DNA of 64,000 nt from Letharia columbiana (taxonomy: Eukaryota > Ascomycota > Lecanoromycetes > Lecanorales > Parmeliaceae). Below, piece after piece: positions 12,294 through 24,019 of this stretch. Location of the stretch: positions 307,501-371,500 of the forward strand of contig NW_023501045.1 of assembly GCF_014066305.1 (NCBI RefSeq), read 5' to 3'. Position numbers and translations under genes: made by a program. The notes beneath the pieces were generated by a model that did not search any database, was not told the origin of the DNA, and saw only the letters and a program-made list of their open reading frames with translations. Numbering within the stretch: position 1 is the first letter of the stretch; every line of letters starts with the position of its first letter.

Positions 12294-13854
12294 TTAGCTA
12301 TTCTCGTCTCCCAGGTCCTCCGAGACCCTCGCCAGACCTCTTGTCATACGTCGAGATGACGAGGCTTTTGGTGGAGGATCTTTTCGAGGTCCGATCGAAG
12401 TTCTGTGAATGGAGCTAGCAAGAGTGCCATTCAACGCAAGCTCATCCGTCGATGTGTCAGATTCTTGTTCGACAATCCCATTTGTAGAGGGTGATAGAAG
12501 GCTATGCGTGGACGAATCTAATTCTGAAGATTCCGTGTTTGGCGCCTTCCCATTCGCCGCAGCAATAAGCTCCTTCCGTTTCTCTTGTGCCCAGTCTCTA
12601 GCGTTTCTGAGGGCGCTAGCTCCTTGTCGGAACGTATCTGGGGTGTCCGTCATCATCCATCCTCTCAGCTGAGTCATGTGATACTCAATCGGATTTTGGG
12701 AGTCCTTGGACGGAACAGGATGCGTAGAGTATATCGTGAGGGCGCCACTGCCACCATCATAGGTGGAGCTAATTGTATAAGCATTGTAGTCATACGATGG
12801 CTCGCCAACGACATATGACCGGAGTTCTTGTATACCACGGGCACCCAAAGCACCGTCATACAAAGCTTGTCGCTTACATACGGCCGAACTCCCATCTGGC
12901 CCCTTTCCTTCGGTAAAAAAATTGGGCAAGCATGGGGCGGCAGTATTTGTTGACGGCACAATGTAGGGGCCTAGTTCAGCCCGGATCTGTTTGTGTAATT
13001 CGGCTGGGCCTGTCCCGTCGTAGAAGTCCGGCTTAGCTTTGGTGATAGAGCCATCGGTCAGATCTTTGAGGTTTCCGAACGGGAGGTTGTATTGCGAGGG
13101 GATCCGGGCGGTGCCAGCAATGACTGGGAACGCTTTGCTCATTACTTTGTTTTCGGTCAAAGCCTGCATATTAGCTTTTTCAAATTTCCGAAACTCTTCA
13201 CGAGGAAAGCGTGATGGCGAAAGGGAGGGCCGTGGCTTTGCTAGCCTCTCGTGTATCTCCTCCCAATTGTCTGGATATACGAAGCCGTCGTCATTATCAT
13301 CATACCCATCAGGATAAACGCCGTGATCGATGAGATGCTGCTGGAAGCTAGGGTCATAGGCAGAGGTTCTCCTGGTCTTCGACGATGTATCCGAGTCTCT
13401 TCCAGTTCTGGCTCGTTTCCTGGAGCCCAATTGACTTGAGTCCATGGTCTGATGGGAAAAATCTGCGGTTCCGGGTTCAGGATACTAGCAAGCGGTCAGA
13501 GAGCATCCTTAAAAATGGTTAAACGTGACTTACAGCTCGAAGTTTACCTAGGCTTGGTCCGCCGTGTCTCGCCAAGCGCTTGAGCTGTGTAAGGTCAATG
13601 TCTTTCTTGTCGGTCCGATCAGGCGGCACAGGAGCAGCAGGCCACACGGTTCTTCGATCAAACTCTTGGAGTGCGCGGGGAGTGAGCCACTGCCGTGACA
13701 AGTTATCCCAGAAGGAATTGGGCGTCCTGTGCCGTTGATTGTCGAGCTTTCGTCGTTTGGCGGTGGGCGGCGGCGAAGAGTCGGTCGTAGGCTCTACTTC
13801 AGTTGACAGCTGTCGCTTTTGATTTCGGGGCGCTGGAGCCTTTTGTGAAGGCAT
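12294..13854 (-). CDS. Uncharacterised nuclear-looking fungal family protein (two exons, 503 aa)
   Basis: Exon 1 (13534-13854) and exon 2 (12294-13484) join across a 49-nt GTAAGT...TAG intron, giving 503 aa. The N-terminus has basic motifs (TAKRRKLDNQRH; SRKRARTGR after the intron) that look like nuclear localisation signals. A conserved-looking core follows: SFWDNLSRQWLTPRALQEFD, then FRKFEKANMQALTENKVM and DLTDGSITKAKPDFYDGT. The C-terminal third is Ser/Thr-rich. I recall this FWDNLS...WLT..AL.E.DRR pattern as an expanded lineage-specific family in filamentous ascomycetes without known function. It is transcribed divergently from the CK1-like gene across about 455 bases. Confidence 0.8.
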
Positions 13855-14309
13855 TGATTCTCAATGCTCTTGAAACGACCTGCTCAAATGGATGATAGGT
13901 AGGGAACAATCAGATGCGGAGGTGTAGTTTGCGCGCGCCTCGCGCAACAACACTGCGTTTTGTGTTATTAGCATTGCGGAGCTGACAGCCAATCATCCAG
14001 GTAGCCATTCAACGGAGAACGGCTCCTGCCTAGAACTGCTATTAATATATATATATCAATAGATCATATTACCTAGAAGCATTGGACCTTGATCTCTATG
14101 AAACCGGCAATTGAGTTGAACGACATGGTGTACTCTAGATAAGCGCGCGCGTCGTGCAACCACCATCAACCAATCAGAAGAAAGGACCATTGCCAAGCAA
14201 TGCTAAGTGTATCTACGCGCTAAGGTACATGACTCAATTAGCATCTGCGACAACTTTCAAGTCGGTCTAATGATGGCGTGAGCACTTATCCTCTGTCAAT
14301 TCGATCGAT
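13855..14309. promoter_or_regulatory. Divergent intergenic promoter region
   Basis: Separates the start codons of the minus-strand nuclear-type gene and the plus-strand CK1-like gene. It contains an AT-rich tract (TAATATATATATATC near 14044) and CG-rich islands (GCGCGCGCC-like around 13930 and 14145). No specific factor site can be assigned. Confidence 0.4.
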
Positions 14310-15444
14310 ATGGCGAATTTGGTGAGTGACTTTGCCTTTTATCTTACCTCTTTTCCACCCCTACCCAATTGGCTGTCCCCATCCAGGGTTTGCACTACTA
14401 ACAAGGCTTATACTAACAACTCATCAACATCAGGACTTACGCGTCGCCGATAAGTATCGGCTGCGAGAGAAGATCGGTGGTGGCAGTTTCGGCGCTGTCT
14501 ACATAGGTAATCACGGATGCGTCTGGCCACAGTTGCTTCTTGAGACTCACTCACGGCGCTCAAGGAACCCATGTCGACTCCGGTGAGGAGGTTGCCATCA
14601 AACTTGAACACATCTCCGTCGATCCTTCCTTCCTCGAATGTGAAGCTGATATCTACCGATCGCTTTCTGGTGGTGCCGGTATTCCACGAGTGCACGCCTA
14701 TGTGACCGAGTGCGAATATAACGCCATGGTATTCGACCTCTTGGGTCCGAGTTTGGAAGACCTGTTCAATTTCTGCGGTCGCAAATTTTCTCTCAAGACA
14801 GTCTTGATGCTCGTCGACCAACTCCTTTGTCGTCTGGAGTATATCCATGCCCACGATGTCATCCATCGAGACATCAAGCCGGAGAACTGCTTGATGGGCG
14901 TGGGGAAGCAGGGAAACCAGGTTTATGTGACCGACTTGGGTCTCGCGACGGAACGACGTCCTGCCCAGGCGGACGCCAACACTGGTCGTTCTCTGCGTCC
15001 CAGCTTGGTTGGCACAGCACGTTTTGCCAGCGTCAACGGCCATTTAGGTGTTGGTAAGTGCAACATCCTGTCCTCTTGCCGTTCAAATAACTCATAATCA
15101 CCCAAGTACAACATCGCTGCGACGACTTAGAATCTCTCGGATATATGCTTCTCTACTTCATTCGGCCCTCTCTTCCCTGGCAAGGTCTCAAGGCCGCGAA
15201 TCATGAGCAAAGGGAGGAGCTTATTTTGGAGAAGAAGCAGACGATCAGTGTTGAAGAATTGTGTGAGGGCCTGCCTCGGGCGTTCGCGGCTTATTTTGAC
15301 TACATCCGCTCCCTGGGATTTGACGATAAACCTAAGTATTCCTATCTGCGCAAAATCTTCCGTGATCTCTTCGTACGCGAGGGTTTCAATCACGATAATG
15401 TGTTTGATTGGACTATCCTCAAATATCTGCAGACTACAGAATAA
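14310..15444 (+). CDS. Casein kinase 1-like protein kinase, catalytic domain only (four exons, 303 aa)
   Basis: Exons 14310-14321, 14434-14506, 14565-15053 and 15107-15444 join in frame. The glycine loop is GGGSFG (19-24), the catalytic Lys is in VAIKLE (Lys41), the catalytic loop is HRDIKPEN (129-136) and the metal loop is DLG (152-154) instead of DFG. CK1 family marks follow: [16 protein letters not shown] and [13 protein letters not shown] with the LPWQGLK segment. CK1 kinases are constitutively active Ser/Thr kinases with roles in trafficking, DNA repair and clock control. This one is shorter than Hrr25-type enzymes because it stops just after the kinase fold, so the usual C-terminal localisation tail is missing. 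HRDIKPEN replaces the common HRDIKPDN. It is probably a divergent paralogue rather than the essential CK1. Confidence 0.88.
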
Positions 15445-16157
15445 AGGATGGTCATGGGTCCCATACTAAACAGAGTGGCACATGGTTGCTTTTGACAAAA
15501 TAACGGGAACTCGCAAAGTTGCGCTCGGACGAAGGCCGTGTTTGGGAGGGAGGAAAGCTAGAGTTCCTACCCACAGTGGAGGAAGGTTGAATCCAGAAAC
15601 GAAATCAGATTTTCGAACTTCCCCCGTTGGCTCTTCCGATCTGTGCTGTCGTTCGCTGGCATTGATTTGCAGAAGGAGTTGTGTCAATGGGATAGCTTGC
15701 AGTTCAAGAACAACGCTTGCAGGGTTGCGACAGCTCAGATTCTCACTCTTGCGAGTATTGGAAATTGCAGAGGACCAGCACGGGTATGGAAGCGAAAGGA
15801 CTGCCTTGGGATCACGTCCAGCCATGAACGATTGATCTAGTTCAATTCATTGTTCTTGAGGCTACATTGAACTCTATTCTCGTTGTTTCTTCAGGTCCAA
15901 GACGGCTTGATGCGAATCGGCTTTATCACGTGAATACTTATGGAGTTGACATAGATGTCTTGAATTGACACGCTTGCAGCACGGCGCGCTCCCCTATTTC
16001 CAGCTTTGCCTTGATCCCCGATCACTCTATATCAGATTTCGAGTCCCTGTTCACTTGCTTCCGCCAAATGGCAATGATTATGAACAAATCCAAGATCGTT
16101 GCGGAAGGAGCATTTCGCATTCGTGACCCGATTAGAATAATGGAGGCCAAACACTTG
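15445..16157. other. Intergenic
   Basis: Sequence between the CK1-like stop and the dehydrogenase fragment. No gene is recognised on either strand. Confidence 0.4.
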
Positions 16158-16766
16158 ATGTCCAAAACCCAGACCTTGCCAAAAAAGCGATGCGGTATGT
16201 ATCCGTCAAAAATACCATCTCTTAGTTTTAGAAAGGCGACTGCTAGACTAGAGTTTATAGCGCTTATCTTTCTCCTACGGCTATTTTGAATCCACCAACG
16301 GCCTTGGGATCTTCGATACTGACACTTATTAGGAGTTTTAGGAGCGACTGGAGCAGTTGGAACACGGTTCGTCCTGTTGCTCACCCAGCATCCTCTACTA
16401 GATCTAGTGGCCGTAGGTGCTTCTGAGCGGTCTGCGGGTAAACGATACTCGGATGCAGTACGCTGGAAGCAGTCAGTACCAATGCCGGCAGGAATCGCTG
16501 AATTGGTCATGCGCCGTTGTGTGCCTTCCGAGTATCTGGATTGCGAAATTATCTTCTCGGGTCTGGACGCGGATGTGGCGGGTGAGGTGGAAATGGCCTT
16601 TCTCAAAGCCGACTTTGCTGTCTTTTCGAACGCCAAAAATTTCCGACTGGCACCTCTCATCCCTCTTGTCGTGCCCGTGGTCAACTTTGGACACACCCAG
16701 TTGATTCCAACCCAGCGTCGGCATTACAACCTGGGCAAAGGCTTCCTCGTGTGCAACTCTAATTAG
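16158..16766 (+). pseudogene. Aspartate-semialdehyde dehydrogenase, truncated N-terminal half (two exons, 156 aa)
   Basis: Exon 1 (16158-16194, MSKTQTLPKKRC) ends at a perfect GTATGT donor. Exon 2 (16333-16766) starts after TTATTAG. The join gives the NADP-binding motif [10 protein letters not shown], then [24 protein letters not shown] and [13 protein letters not shown], ending GFLVCNSN and TAG. In the family this is followed immediately by the catalytic Cys; full enzymes have about 360 residues and make aspartate semialdehyde for threonine, methionine and lysine synthesis. Here the next codon is the stop and downstream sequence has no convincing homology. Splice sites and codons look intact, so this appears to be a partial copy of a functional gene elsewhere rather than an old decayed locus. 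Confidence 0.8.
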
Positions 16767-18107
16767 CAATTCCATAGCAACATGGTCTTCAGTGACTGTC
16801 CATAGCTCCATGCATCAATCAAGCAGATTGACACTTGCTAGCTTTGCCTTGTAAGCAGCCTTCAATACTTGTTGAATCTCTTTCCTCATCTTCGCCTCCA
16901 AAGAACTGACTATCTAGTCCTCAGAACTGCGCAAGGCTCCTCGGCCTATAGACAGTTGAAAAGTTTTGATCGTTGAAGCGCTAGGCCTAGGCTAAAGGAG
17001 AAACCCGGGAAACAGTACACCAAAAACGACTACCCAGCGCAGCCTTTGACCCCCGGACACAAGCCCCTTGACCTGTCTCTCATCTGAGTCACATCAATAA
17101 CCCCGCTAAGACCGCCATATACGCACCACACGCCTCGCTTCCTCTCCAAACCCTGCCTCACACTGACCACCTAAGTCTTCGATTCCCTCCGACTTCGAAA
17201 TTGCCTTGGAAAGGCGGAGAGTATTTGTTGGAAATCATGCTGCAGCACCATAGTGTGTTGTAGCTACCCCGCAGGTGGCACTAGCGTGGCTTCACATGGT
17301 ATATGAGTAACCTACATACCACTCCATAGACAATCGATCCTTCAACCTCTCATCAATTTCAACAGTATTCCATTTGCATTCGATCAAGCCAGTTTCGGAT
17401 CGCCTGTCCTCTCTAATGCACAAGGTCCTCCCTCTACATGATCCTCCTGCAGACGCGCCGATGCATCCAGAGATTGACATCCGCATCGTGGAAGCTCACT
17501 AGCTGCATCGCTTCCCTGTGCAAACCCGTCACAGTGACCAGACCATTGAACATTCACTCCCGCTAACCCACTCAGCTTCCACAATTCAGTGGAAGCGTAA
17601 AGGATATATGGCGTCCATGACTTCGCAGCACCACTTCTCATCAGTGATCAATGCCTCGAAGGCATGATATCGACAGGCAGGGTTGACGTGACTTTCTGTT
17701 CTTCGTGGATGACTCGTAAACCAAGATCACGTTTGAATTCGAAACCGGATGCCGGATTTACTTCCTCTTGAGAGCCCAAGTCTTTGATAGCACCCAAGCA
17801 CACCATTTCCTACCGATTGTTCTCCACTCAAACCCGCTTGCGAATACCTTCTTCTCTTGAAGTACTTTCGGAGCCATTTTTACTGATACCCTTTCCTCTT
17901 TAGAAAGTTTCGGATCCATGCTCTACAGGAACACCTGGATTCACCATGAAAGATCGAGAAGTCGAACCAAGAAACCAATGATTTTATACTTGTGGAACAA
18001 CGAATAACCAATGGCTTGTAGCGATCGTGGAACGACAACGGGTAGGTGAGCACACTTCTCTTGTACGACATTGAATTCCGTACCAGGAAAAACCATCTGT
18101 TCTGTCA
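16767..18107. other. Gene-poor region with coding debris
   Basis: No intact gene is seen. On the minus strand below about 17,880 a short run reads MAPKVLQEKKVFASGFEWRT, and nearby another frame reads MVCLGAIKDLGSQEEVNPAS and continues to PVDIMPSRH. Both look protein-like but are broken by frame changes and cannot be assigned to a family. Confidence 0.35.
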
Positions 18108-18633
18108 CTAAGGAAGACTATTTACCAGACGATTTGTTAACAGCTTTCTTCGTATCCATTTCGTCAGCTTTGCGACCAGCAGTACAACCACGAGAATAAT
18201 CCATAGCGTATACAACGCCGTGTTAAAGCGCTGCACCGTAGTAGATGAAGACGGAAAAACAAGCATTATTGTATATAAGTTGTCGACGAGGACGATATTT
18301 GCCGGCTTTATATCCGTGTGTATGATCCCAAGATTATGCAAGACAGGAGTAAAACGTTAGTCAAAATCTAACCAAAGTAGGATCGATAACATACAAGCAA
18401 CGCTGGTGAAGAGATGCTTAGCAAATCTCTGAAGCTGACTTCCTGGGAAAGGCAAAGACTCGTTGTTCTTGGAAAAATCGTAGAGGCTCCGGGCATGAAG
18501 ATCTGTAACTATGTATGTCTTGTATCGGAGTAGTTCCTGATCTACTATCCCTTGCTGCATAACATAAATTCAGGTGACCCTTTCGATACTTTTCATATCC
18601 ATACTGCTTTGCAGTTCTTTCTCGACTGTCCAT
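18108..18633 (-). pseudogene. LAMMER (CLK)-type protein kinase fragment
   Basis: Minus-strand pieces encode YKTYIVTDLHARSLYDFSKN, LPFPGSQLQRFAKHLFTSVA and, after an intron-like gap, LHNLGIIHTDIKPANIVLVD followed by FPSSSTT. The order (hinge, PFP motif, HTDIKPAN catalytic loop) matches LAMMER dual-specificity kinases, where the catalytic loop is typically HTDLKPEN. The gap has a GTATGT donor and a TGACTAAC branch site but no AG before the catalytic-loop exon, so splicing appears lost. The N-terminal glycine loop and everything after the catalytic loop are missing or unrecognisable. Confidence 0.55.
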
Positions 18634-18829
18634 CGGTGCTGTTGACCTTTCGCCTCATGTATCATACGGCTCTTGTCGTCTGCTGGGGGTTCGGGTCGGT
18701 TGGTGCGCGAGCTGTCAGGCTAAATGATGACACCATCATTTTGCTTAGCGAATCAACCCTTTAGCACTTTCCTTCAGTAGATAGAACAACATAACAATAA
18801 CGACCACCCACCTGATGTTATGATAGTGA

Positions 18830-20290
18830 AAAGTAGTCATCTTCAGCGAAAGCCATGTCGGCGGGTACTCTATTTCGTCGTTTCACAAGCTGACCGTCAA
18901 CCCGGAGCGGAGAAACCGCATCTTGAAGTTTTGATGTGCGTAGGACGGAGGGTTGTAAGCGGTGGAGATTTCTGATGAAGTTGGGAGTAAGCCTCGTCCG
19001 CAGGCGCGACATTGTTGGCGATCGCAATGCGTTCCTCGTTCATGAAAGCCTCGAAGTCTTTCGGCTCTTTACTCTTTGCCTCGGCCGTTTGTTCCTCCTT
19101 GTCGAGAAAGGGCAACAGTTCGTGAGCCATTCTCATCAAGCTGTGCGCTTGAATAAATCTCCTCGTCACATATGACCTGATTCATATGGTCACTATCTGC
19201 TGTTGGCCTTGCGTCACTGAATAGCCGCTAGTAGATCTGATATCTTACCGATAACTTGTACATTCGGGCGAGCGATCGGAATAACAGCTTGCTCTATTTG
19301 TCATCAGTCAACTATATCGGTGAAAATCGGATCTGTCAAGTTACTAATCCATCCGACTCCGTTAAGCCATTTCAATGTTATCGAGCATTCAGGCAGCTGG
19401 TCAACTTGGGTTTCACCCTCCTGCGTTATTCATGTTAGCGAGTCGGATAAAAGGATTGGGTGTATTTACCTTGCCAAAGCCGGGCTCATCCGCATTGATA
19501 GCTCCTCCGTAGGTATCCACTTGAAGGCGTCGCCACATTAAATCGTAGAGTTGATGGGCCTTTGGAATGATAGGGATCGGCGTCCCTTGCGGACCTAAGA
19601 CGTGGCCTAAGCCTCTGAATGTTCGGGTATTGTCGGTGCTTGTGTCATCACGGTTGAGCTGCAAGACTTGCTCCATGATTTGCCAAGTCATCTCGGACCA
19701 CTGAGACCTCCCTTCCTCACCGAGCTTTGCCTTTCTATCACATCAATTAGCATGAAGAACAGATGACTGATAGTACTCGAATACATACTCTAATGCCAGG
19801 TCTCCATCGCCGGCCTCCATATCATCCTGCACCTTTCTTTGACTCATAATCTCACCGATCTCAATGTCGTAAGAGTCAGCTGATCGAAGGGCGTGATCTT
19901 GCTTGATTGAGAGCTCCACTGGTATAGTATCTCCTACTGTCAGACGCCTCCCCTCCCATGGCGGGAGCGCGTCATTGCTCTTGTAAGTTTCAAGCACGGC
20001 GGCGTTGCCTGTTGGATCATTGACGGACTTCTTTTGTGGGGAACGGCGACGGACTTGTGGCCGAGGGTCACCCTCGTCCGAGCTGATGCTGATGAGTCGG
20101 GAATCTGTCTCATTCCCTTCGTGGGTATTAAGTGGGTTGGGTGGTGAGATCGGAGGCGGAGCGATAGCAGAATGGGGAGAAAGCGGAGTTTCAGCAGGTT
20201 TGGGTTGAGGCGGGGCATCAGCAAGTCTGGGAGAGGTTGGGAACTTCGAGACTTTCTGAGAATCGTCTTATACGAAGCATAGTGAAAGAA
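18830..20290 (-). pseudogene. Degenerate SNF2/helicase-like N-terminal region
   Basis: Minus-strand open pieces in order: a Pro/Ser linker with ISISSDEGDPRPQVRRRSPQ, then WEGRRLTVGDTIPVELSI, then LGPQGTPIPIIPKAHQLYDL, MWRRLQVDTYGGAINADEPG and FGK. The last part resembles the Q-motif and Walker A region of SNF2-family ATPases (HQ...GG...AD..G.GKT), but the Walker A is GFGK without Thr and the frame soon breaks. A further 90-codon open stretch (18,897-19,169) may belong to it. No start codon or complete ATPase core can be assembled. Confidence 0.35.
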
Positions 20291-20312
20291 AGATGTAAAA
20301 AAGAAGGATATT

Positions 20313-20335
20313 GAGGGTTAGGGTTAGGGTCAGGG
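20313..20335 (+). repeat. Interstitial telomere-like TTAGGG tract
   Basis: Contains GGGTTAGGGTTAGGGTCAGGG, two exact TTAGGG units and one variant. TTAGGG is the telomere repeat of most filamentous fungi. The tract is short and lies next to decayed genes. Confidence 0.6.
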
Positions 20336-23300
20336 TGCTTTGGTAGGTGGCTTGACCTTCTTCGTGGCGGGTTCGCTCGGCAGGGGAAAAAGTTGGCGGG
20401 TGTTTGTCCTTCCCCCAGATGACCCATAGCATTGCTGCATCCTTTCCCCCGGATACTCGGGCCGGGTCAAATAATTCGGCACTTTGGGGGATCGGCTTCT
20501 AGCATATGCCTCATCTCCGTATCTTTACGGACGGTTGTTCAAACCTCTCGGGCAGGTCTGAATACGGTAATCAGGTGGCTGGAAACATGGTGGCTGGAAT
20601 GCGCGGAAAATTTGCGATAGATAAATTTGTGGGTGTTCCGCTGGCTACGTGCTGGACTATTTAATTTTTTCCCCCTGGGTGCTGGTTGCTGTTTCTTTCC
20701 CCGGCGGTGTTCTGATTACTCCCTCCACTTTTTCCCCCCTACCTCTTCGTAGGCAGGGATCCATTTGATGGTTTGCTTTAGTAGTAAATGGAGTTTGAAA
20801 GGAGAATGTAATATATCATTGATGACCCATTCAGAAAGAAAATTAGTCTCAGGAGCCGAGACGAAAGACTCACATTAGACAAAACTCAGTGTTGGAATTA
20901 AGAGCAGCTTTGATGGAGGGTTTGTTGAACATCGTCTGCAGTGTGGAGTTCACGAAGTAGAATGAGCAAAAGTTCTCGAGACTTATAGGACAACCCATGA
21001 TAAAGAGCTTCAACGTTTTGAAGTTGTAGATAGGGTTGTGTTCTCTTGAGTGGGGAATTGTGAAATTCCAGGAGATTGATTTGACACACCATTTGTGTCG
21101 TCAAATCTCTTCGCAGCTTGTGTTCAACGCTAGAAGCAGCAGCGCGTGATAACTTATGGCCAGAAGTGGGACACGATCTTGCCCGCATGATCCCCATCTT
21201 CTTCGCGAGCTTCAACGCCGATACAGTTGAAAACTTGAGATGGAGACGATCACTTTCGTTCTTGTCTTCAAAATCAAGTATAGCGAAGGTAGTAAGATCG
21301 AATCTGAGAGGGTTATGGCAGGTGGGCGTCTTGCGACGGCTGGAATGCGTTCTGTCGCATGCCAAAATCTGTGTATCCTCCGAGGAAGCTGGGTTGCTGC
21401 GTTTGGAAGGCCAGTGATTGCTTGCCAGAAGCTGTGGAGCGTGCGGCGAAGCTGGATCGCCGCTATTCCGATGTCAATGATTGCGAGTCAAAACCTGTTG
21501 ATGGTTGTGAGTGGGGAAGCTATGTGATTGACGAGATGCTTCTTGCTCTGTTCTGATTTGAAGCTGAGGCAGGAGCAGCGAGTCAGCACTCGCTGTACTG
21601 GTTGTCTTGCTTTCTGGCAGGATGAATGGCTTCAAAGTCGACTATTATGCGTTAATTCTGAAAAGCATCAACAATCATTCGGAATTTCTGAAGAAACATA
21701 CCTCGTGCCCTTTGCTACATGAATGACATTTTGGCGCATGTCCGGCCTTGCGAAAAAACTTGGCACTGAAAATCATTCAGAAAAAACGAACAAAAAAGAG
21801 AGGATTGCGATAATACCGCAGCTTCTCTGCTTAACGTGTAGAAAAGCAGTCGGCGAGGTCCCAAAGAGAATTCCAGCAAAGTTTCAGATACCCAAGTAGC
21901 TGGATGATGATTTGAGAAGCACTGTGGAGCTTTCTGGTCGCAGCGTCACCACTGATGAGGTAAGTGAGTTGATATTTCAGACTCATTCTCAGCGGACCAG
22001 TCGATCACAAGGTCTGCCAGTGTGACATACCGCGGTTACTGTGCCCTCGGCACTGATCTGATTCGGTGATGCTGCCTAGCTATGAGACAGTGGTCAGTAG
22101 GCTACGTTTGCAAGTCCTGACTGATTGGGGAAGTACCTGGAATACCGGAGAAACGAGCACCTTGTTCTCGAACAATGGAACCCATATTTAAAGGAGGACA
22201 AAAGCTGAATGTACAGTTTTGATTTAAGAAGTAGTTGCCATCGCTGTCAAGGCGAATCCGAGGATCACGTTGGGTACCAAAGGTCTCGTCAAGAACACTT
22301 CTGCCGCCTAAGATCATGCTTCCATTAGACATGGAGTAGGTCATGAGAGATAGCTTCTGCAAGTGCGACCGATTGGTGCAGCTATCATGACTGATGGTGT
22401 CCGAACTGGGAACTTTGCTAGTGATGGAAAGGGGGAAAGCCTTGGAAGCAAGGAGGAAATTATTAGGCTCTTATATATGTATGCATTACACTGAGAAGGG
22501 AGGCGACAGTTTGAGACCCTCACCCTCGTAGAGTGAAAGTTTTAGATCGAACCGGTTTTGGATTCCCGGAAAGTATGTGAACCATATCAGAGATGAGGTG
22601 ACGAGAACATCATTATCGATGTATAAAAACAATTTTTACGGACAACATTGAGCACCTCGTTTACAAGCCATACCGGCGGTAGAGACAAGATGAACCCTGC
22701 ATGAGATGTAGATATAGAAGATGTAATCGCAGAGAGAAGGACAGGAAGCGTGGGTGTCGAAATGCCTCAAAGGGCTAAAGTTAAATTCGCTTGGGTATGA
22801 GTCCCTTCATCTTAAGGATGAAGGCAAAAGATGAAGAAGCAGTCTTACGGATAAAGAATGTGTGAATGTATAAGCTAGATTGAACAAGTAGCTCAATATT
22901 TTGATTCAGGAGAGATAGTTGTAGAAGCAAGGACGGAAAGAACCGGGGATGAAATAACCCCAGAATGCCGAAGGTGAATTCTATCAGGTCGTGGATCCCC
23001 CGTCCTGAAACTGAATGCAACAGATGAAGTCTCGAGATTTGCGGATGAAGCATGGTTAAATGGATCTGCTTTCGGAATGAGCGGCTTGTTTTAACAACTT
23101 AGACGATGATCAATCTAAGACTGCTCCGAAGAGCGACGAGAGTAGCCTGTACGGGCGCAGTCTCCATAATATACTTCCCCGAGCATCGCGGAGGCTAGGA
23201 AGAGATTCTCAAGCCCAACTACGTTCGATGGGATATTATGTAGATAAAGGATAGCACTGTTGACCCAAGGAAAGCGACGCAGAAGTAAGCGAAAGGTTTG

Positions 23301-24019
23301 ACCGCTTAAATACTTGAGAATGCCGCAGACGAAGCTCTTTCCAGACAATGAATACGAAATTTGTGAGAGACTCAGAGCAGTGACTACCCAGTCTCGTGGC
23401 AATGGGATCGGCAACTTCTCAGACTGGAGGGAATGAGCGCTAGTGGGTGATGAGACTTGAAAAGCGAGACTGGTGAATGGTAGTCGGTGAATAGTTAGAC
23501 TCGTGTAATTACTCAAACTTGAAAGAAGGAACTCAATGAACAAGACCCAGTCACAGCTCAAGCTTTACGAGGTTGGACCTGAAGAGCAGCCAATTCCCCA
23601 AAATTGGGGAAAGAGGGCTAGGGCGATGTTCGAGAGGATTTGCGCTTGACGTGGACTAGACTGAGCGTGAATAGTGGCGGACGCACAGATGGATTGTGTC
23701 CTTGATATTGTTGAATCCACATCAGGAGCCTGTCTAGTTGTAACCTTTTCGCTACCGCGCAATTTAGTTTGGCTTTCTGCAGCAGAAGCTTTCGGGCGGG
23801 AAATAAGAAAAAAAGGAATACTGCCAGAATTACATGATGGGACAACTCAAAGATGAGGGTACTGGCTGGGGAGACAAGATCCCGAGACAGAGGATACCGA
23901 ACTCTGCGTCACACTTGGTGGCCGAGGCGCATAAATTTCGTATAACTTCCAGGAGGCACCTTCTCCAAAATTACAACTCATGTCATATCAGTGGATTGAC
24001 ATCAAGCAAGTGATAAGGA
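20336..24019. other. 3.7-kb gene-poor region, no gene assigned
   Basis: Only discontinuous protein-like stretches are seen. Minus 20,898-21,365 has 155 open codons from a TTG. Minus around 22,140-22,460 reads MILGGRSVLDETFGTQRDPR and NQNCTFSFCPPLNMGS with no start. Minus 23,115-23,561 has 148 open codons. None has a recognisable domain, consistent splice structure or start context. Decayed genes or chance frames are both possible. Confidence 0.4.
21352..21527. repeat. Imperfect tandem repeat of about 62 bp
   Basis: Three diverged units start near 21,358, 21,419 and 21,482. They share GCCAAAATCTG, GCCAGAAGCTG and GTCAAAACCTG cores followed by a GAAGCTGG-like element. Read on the plus strand the units give the similar peptides ACQNLCILRGSWVAAF, ACQKLWSVRRSWIAAI and ASQNLLMVV. 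Confidence 0.45.
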
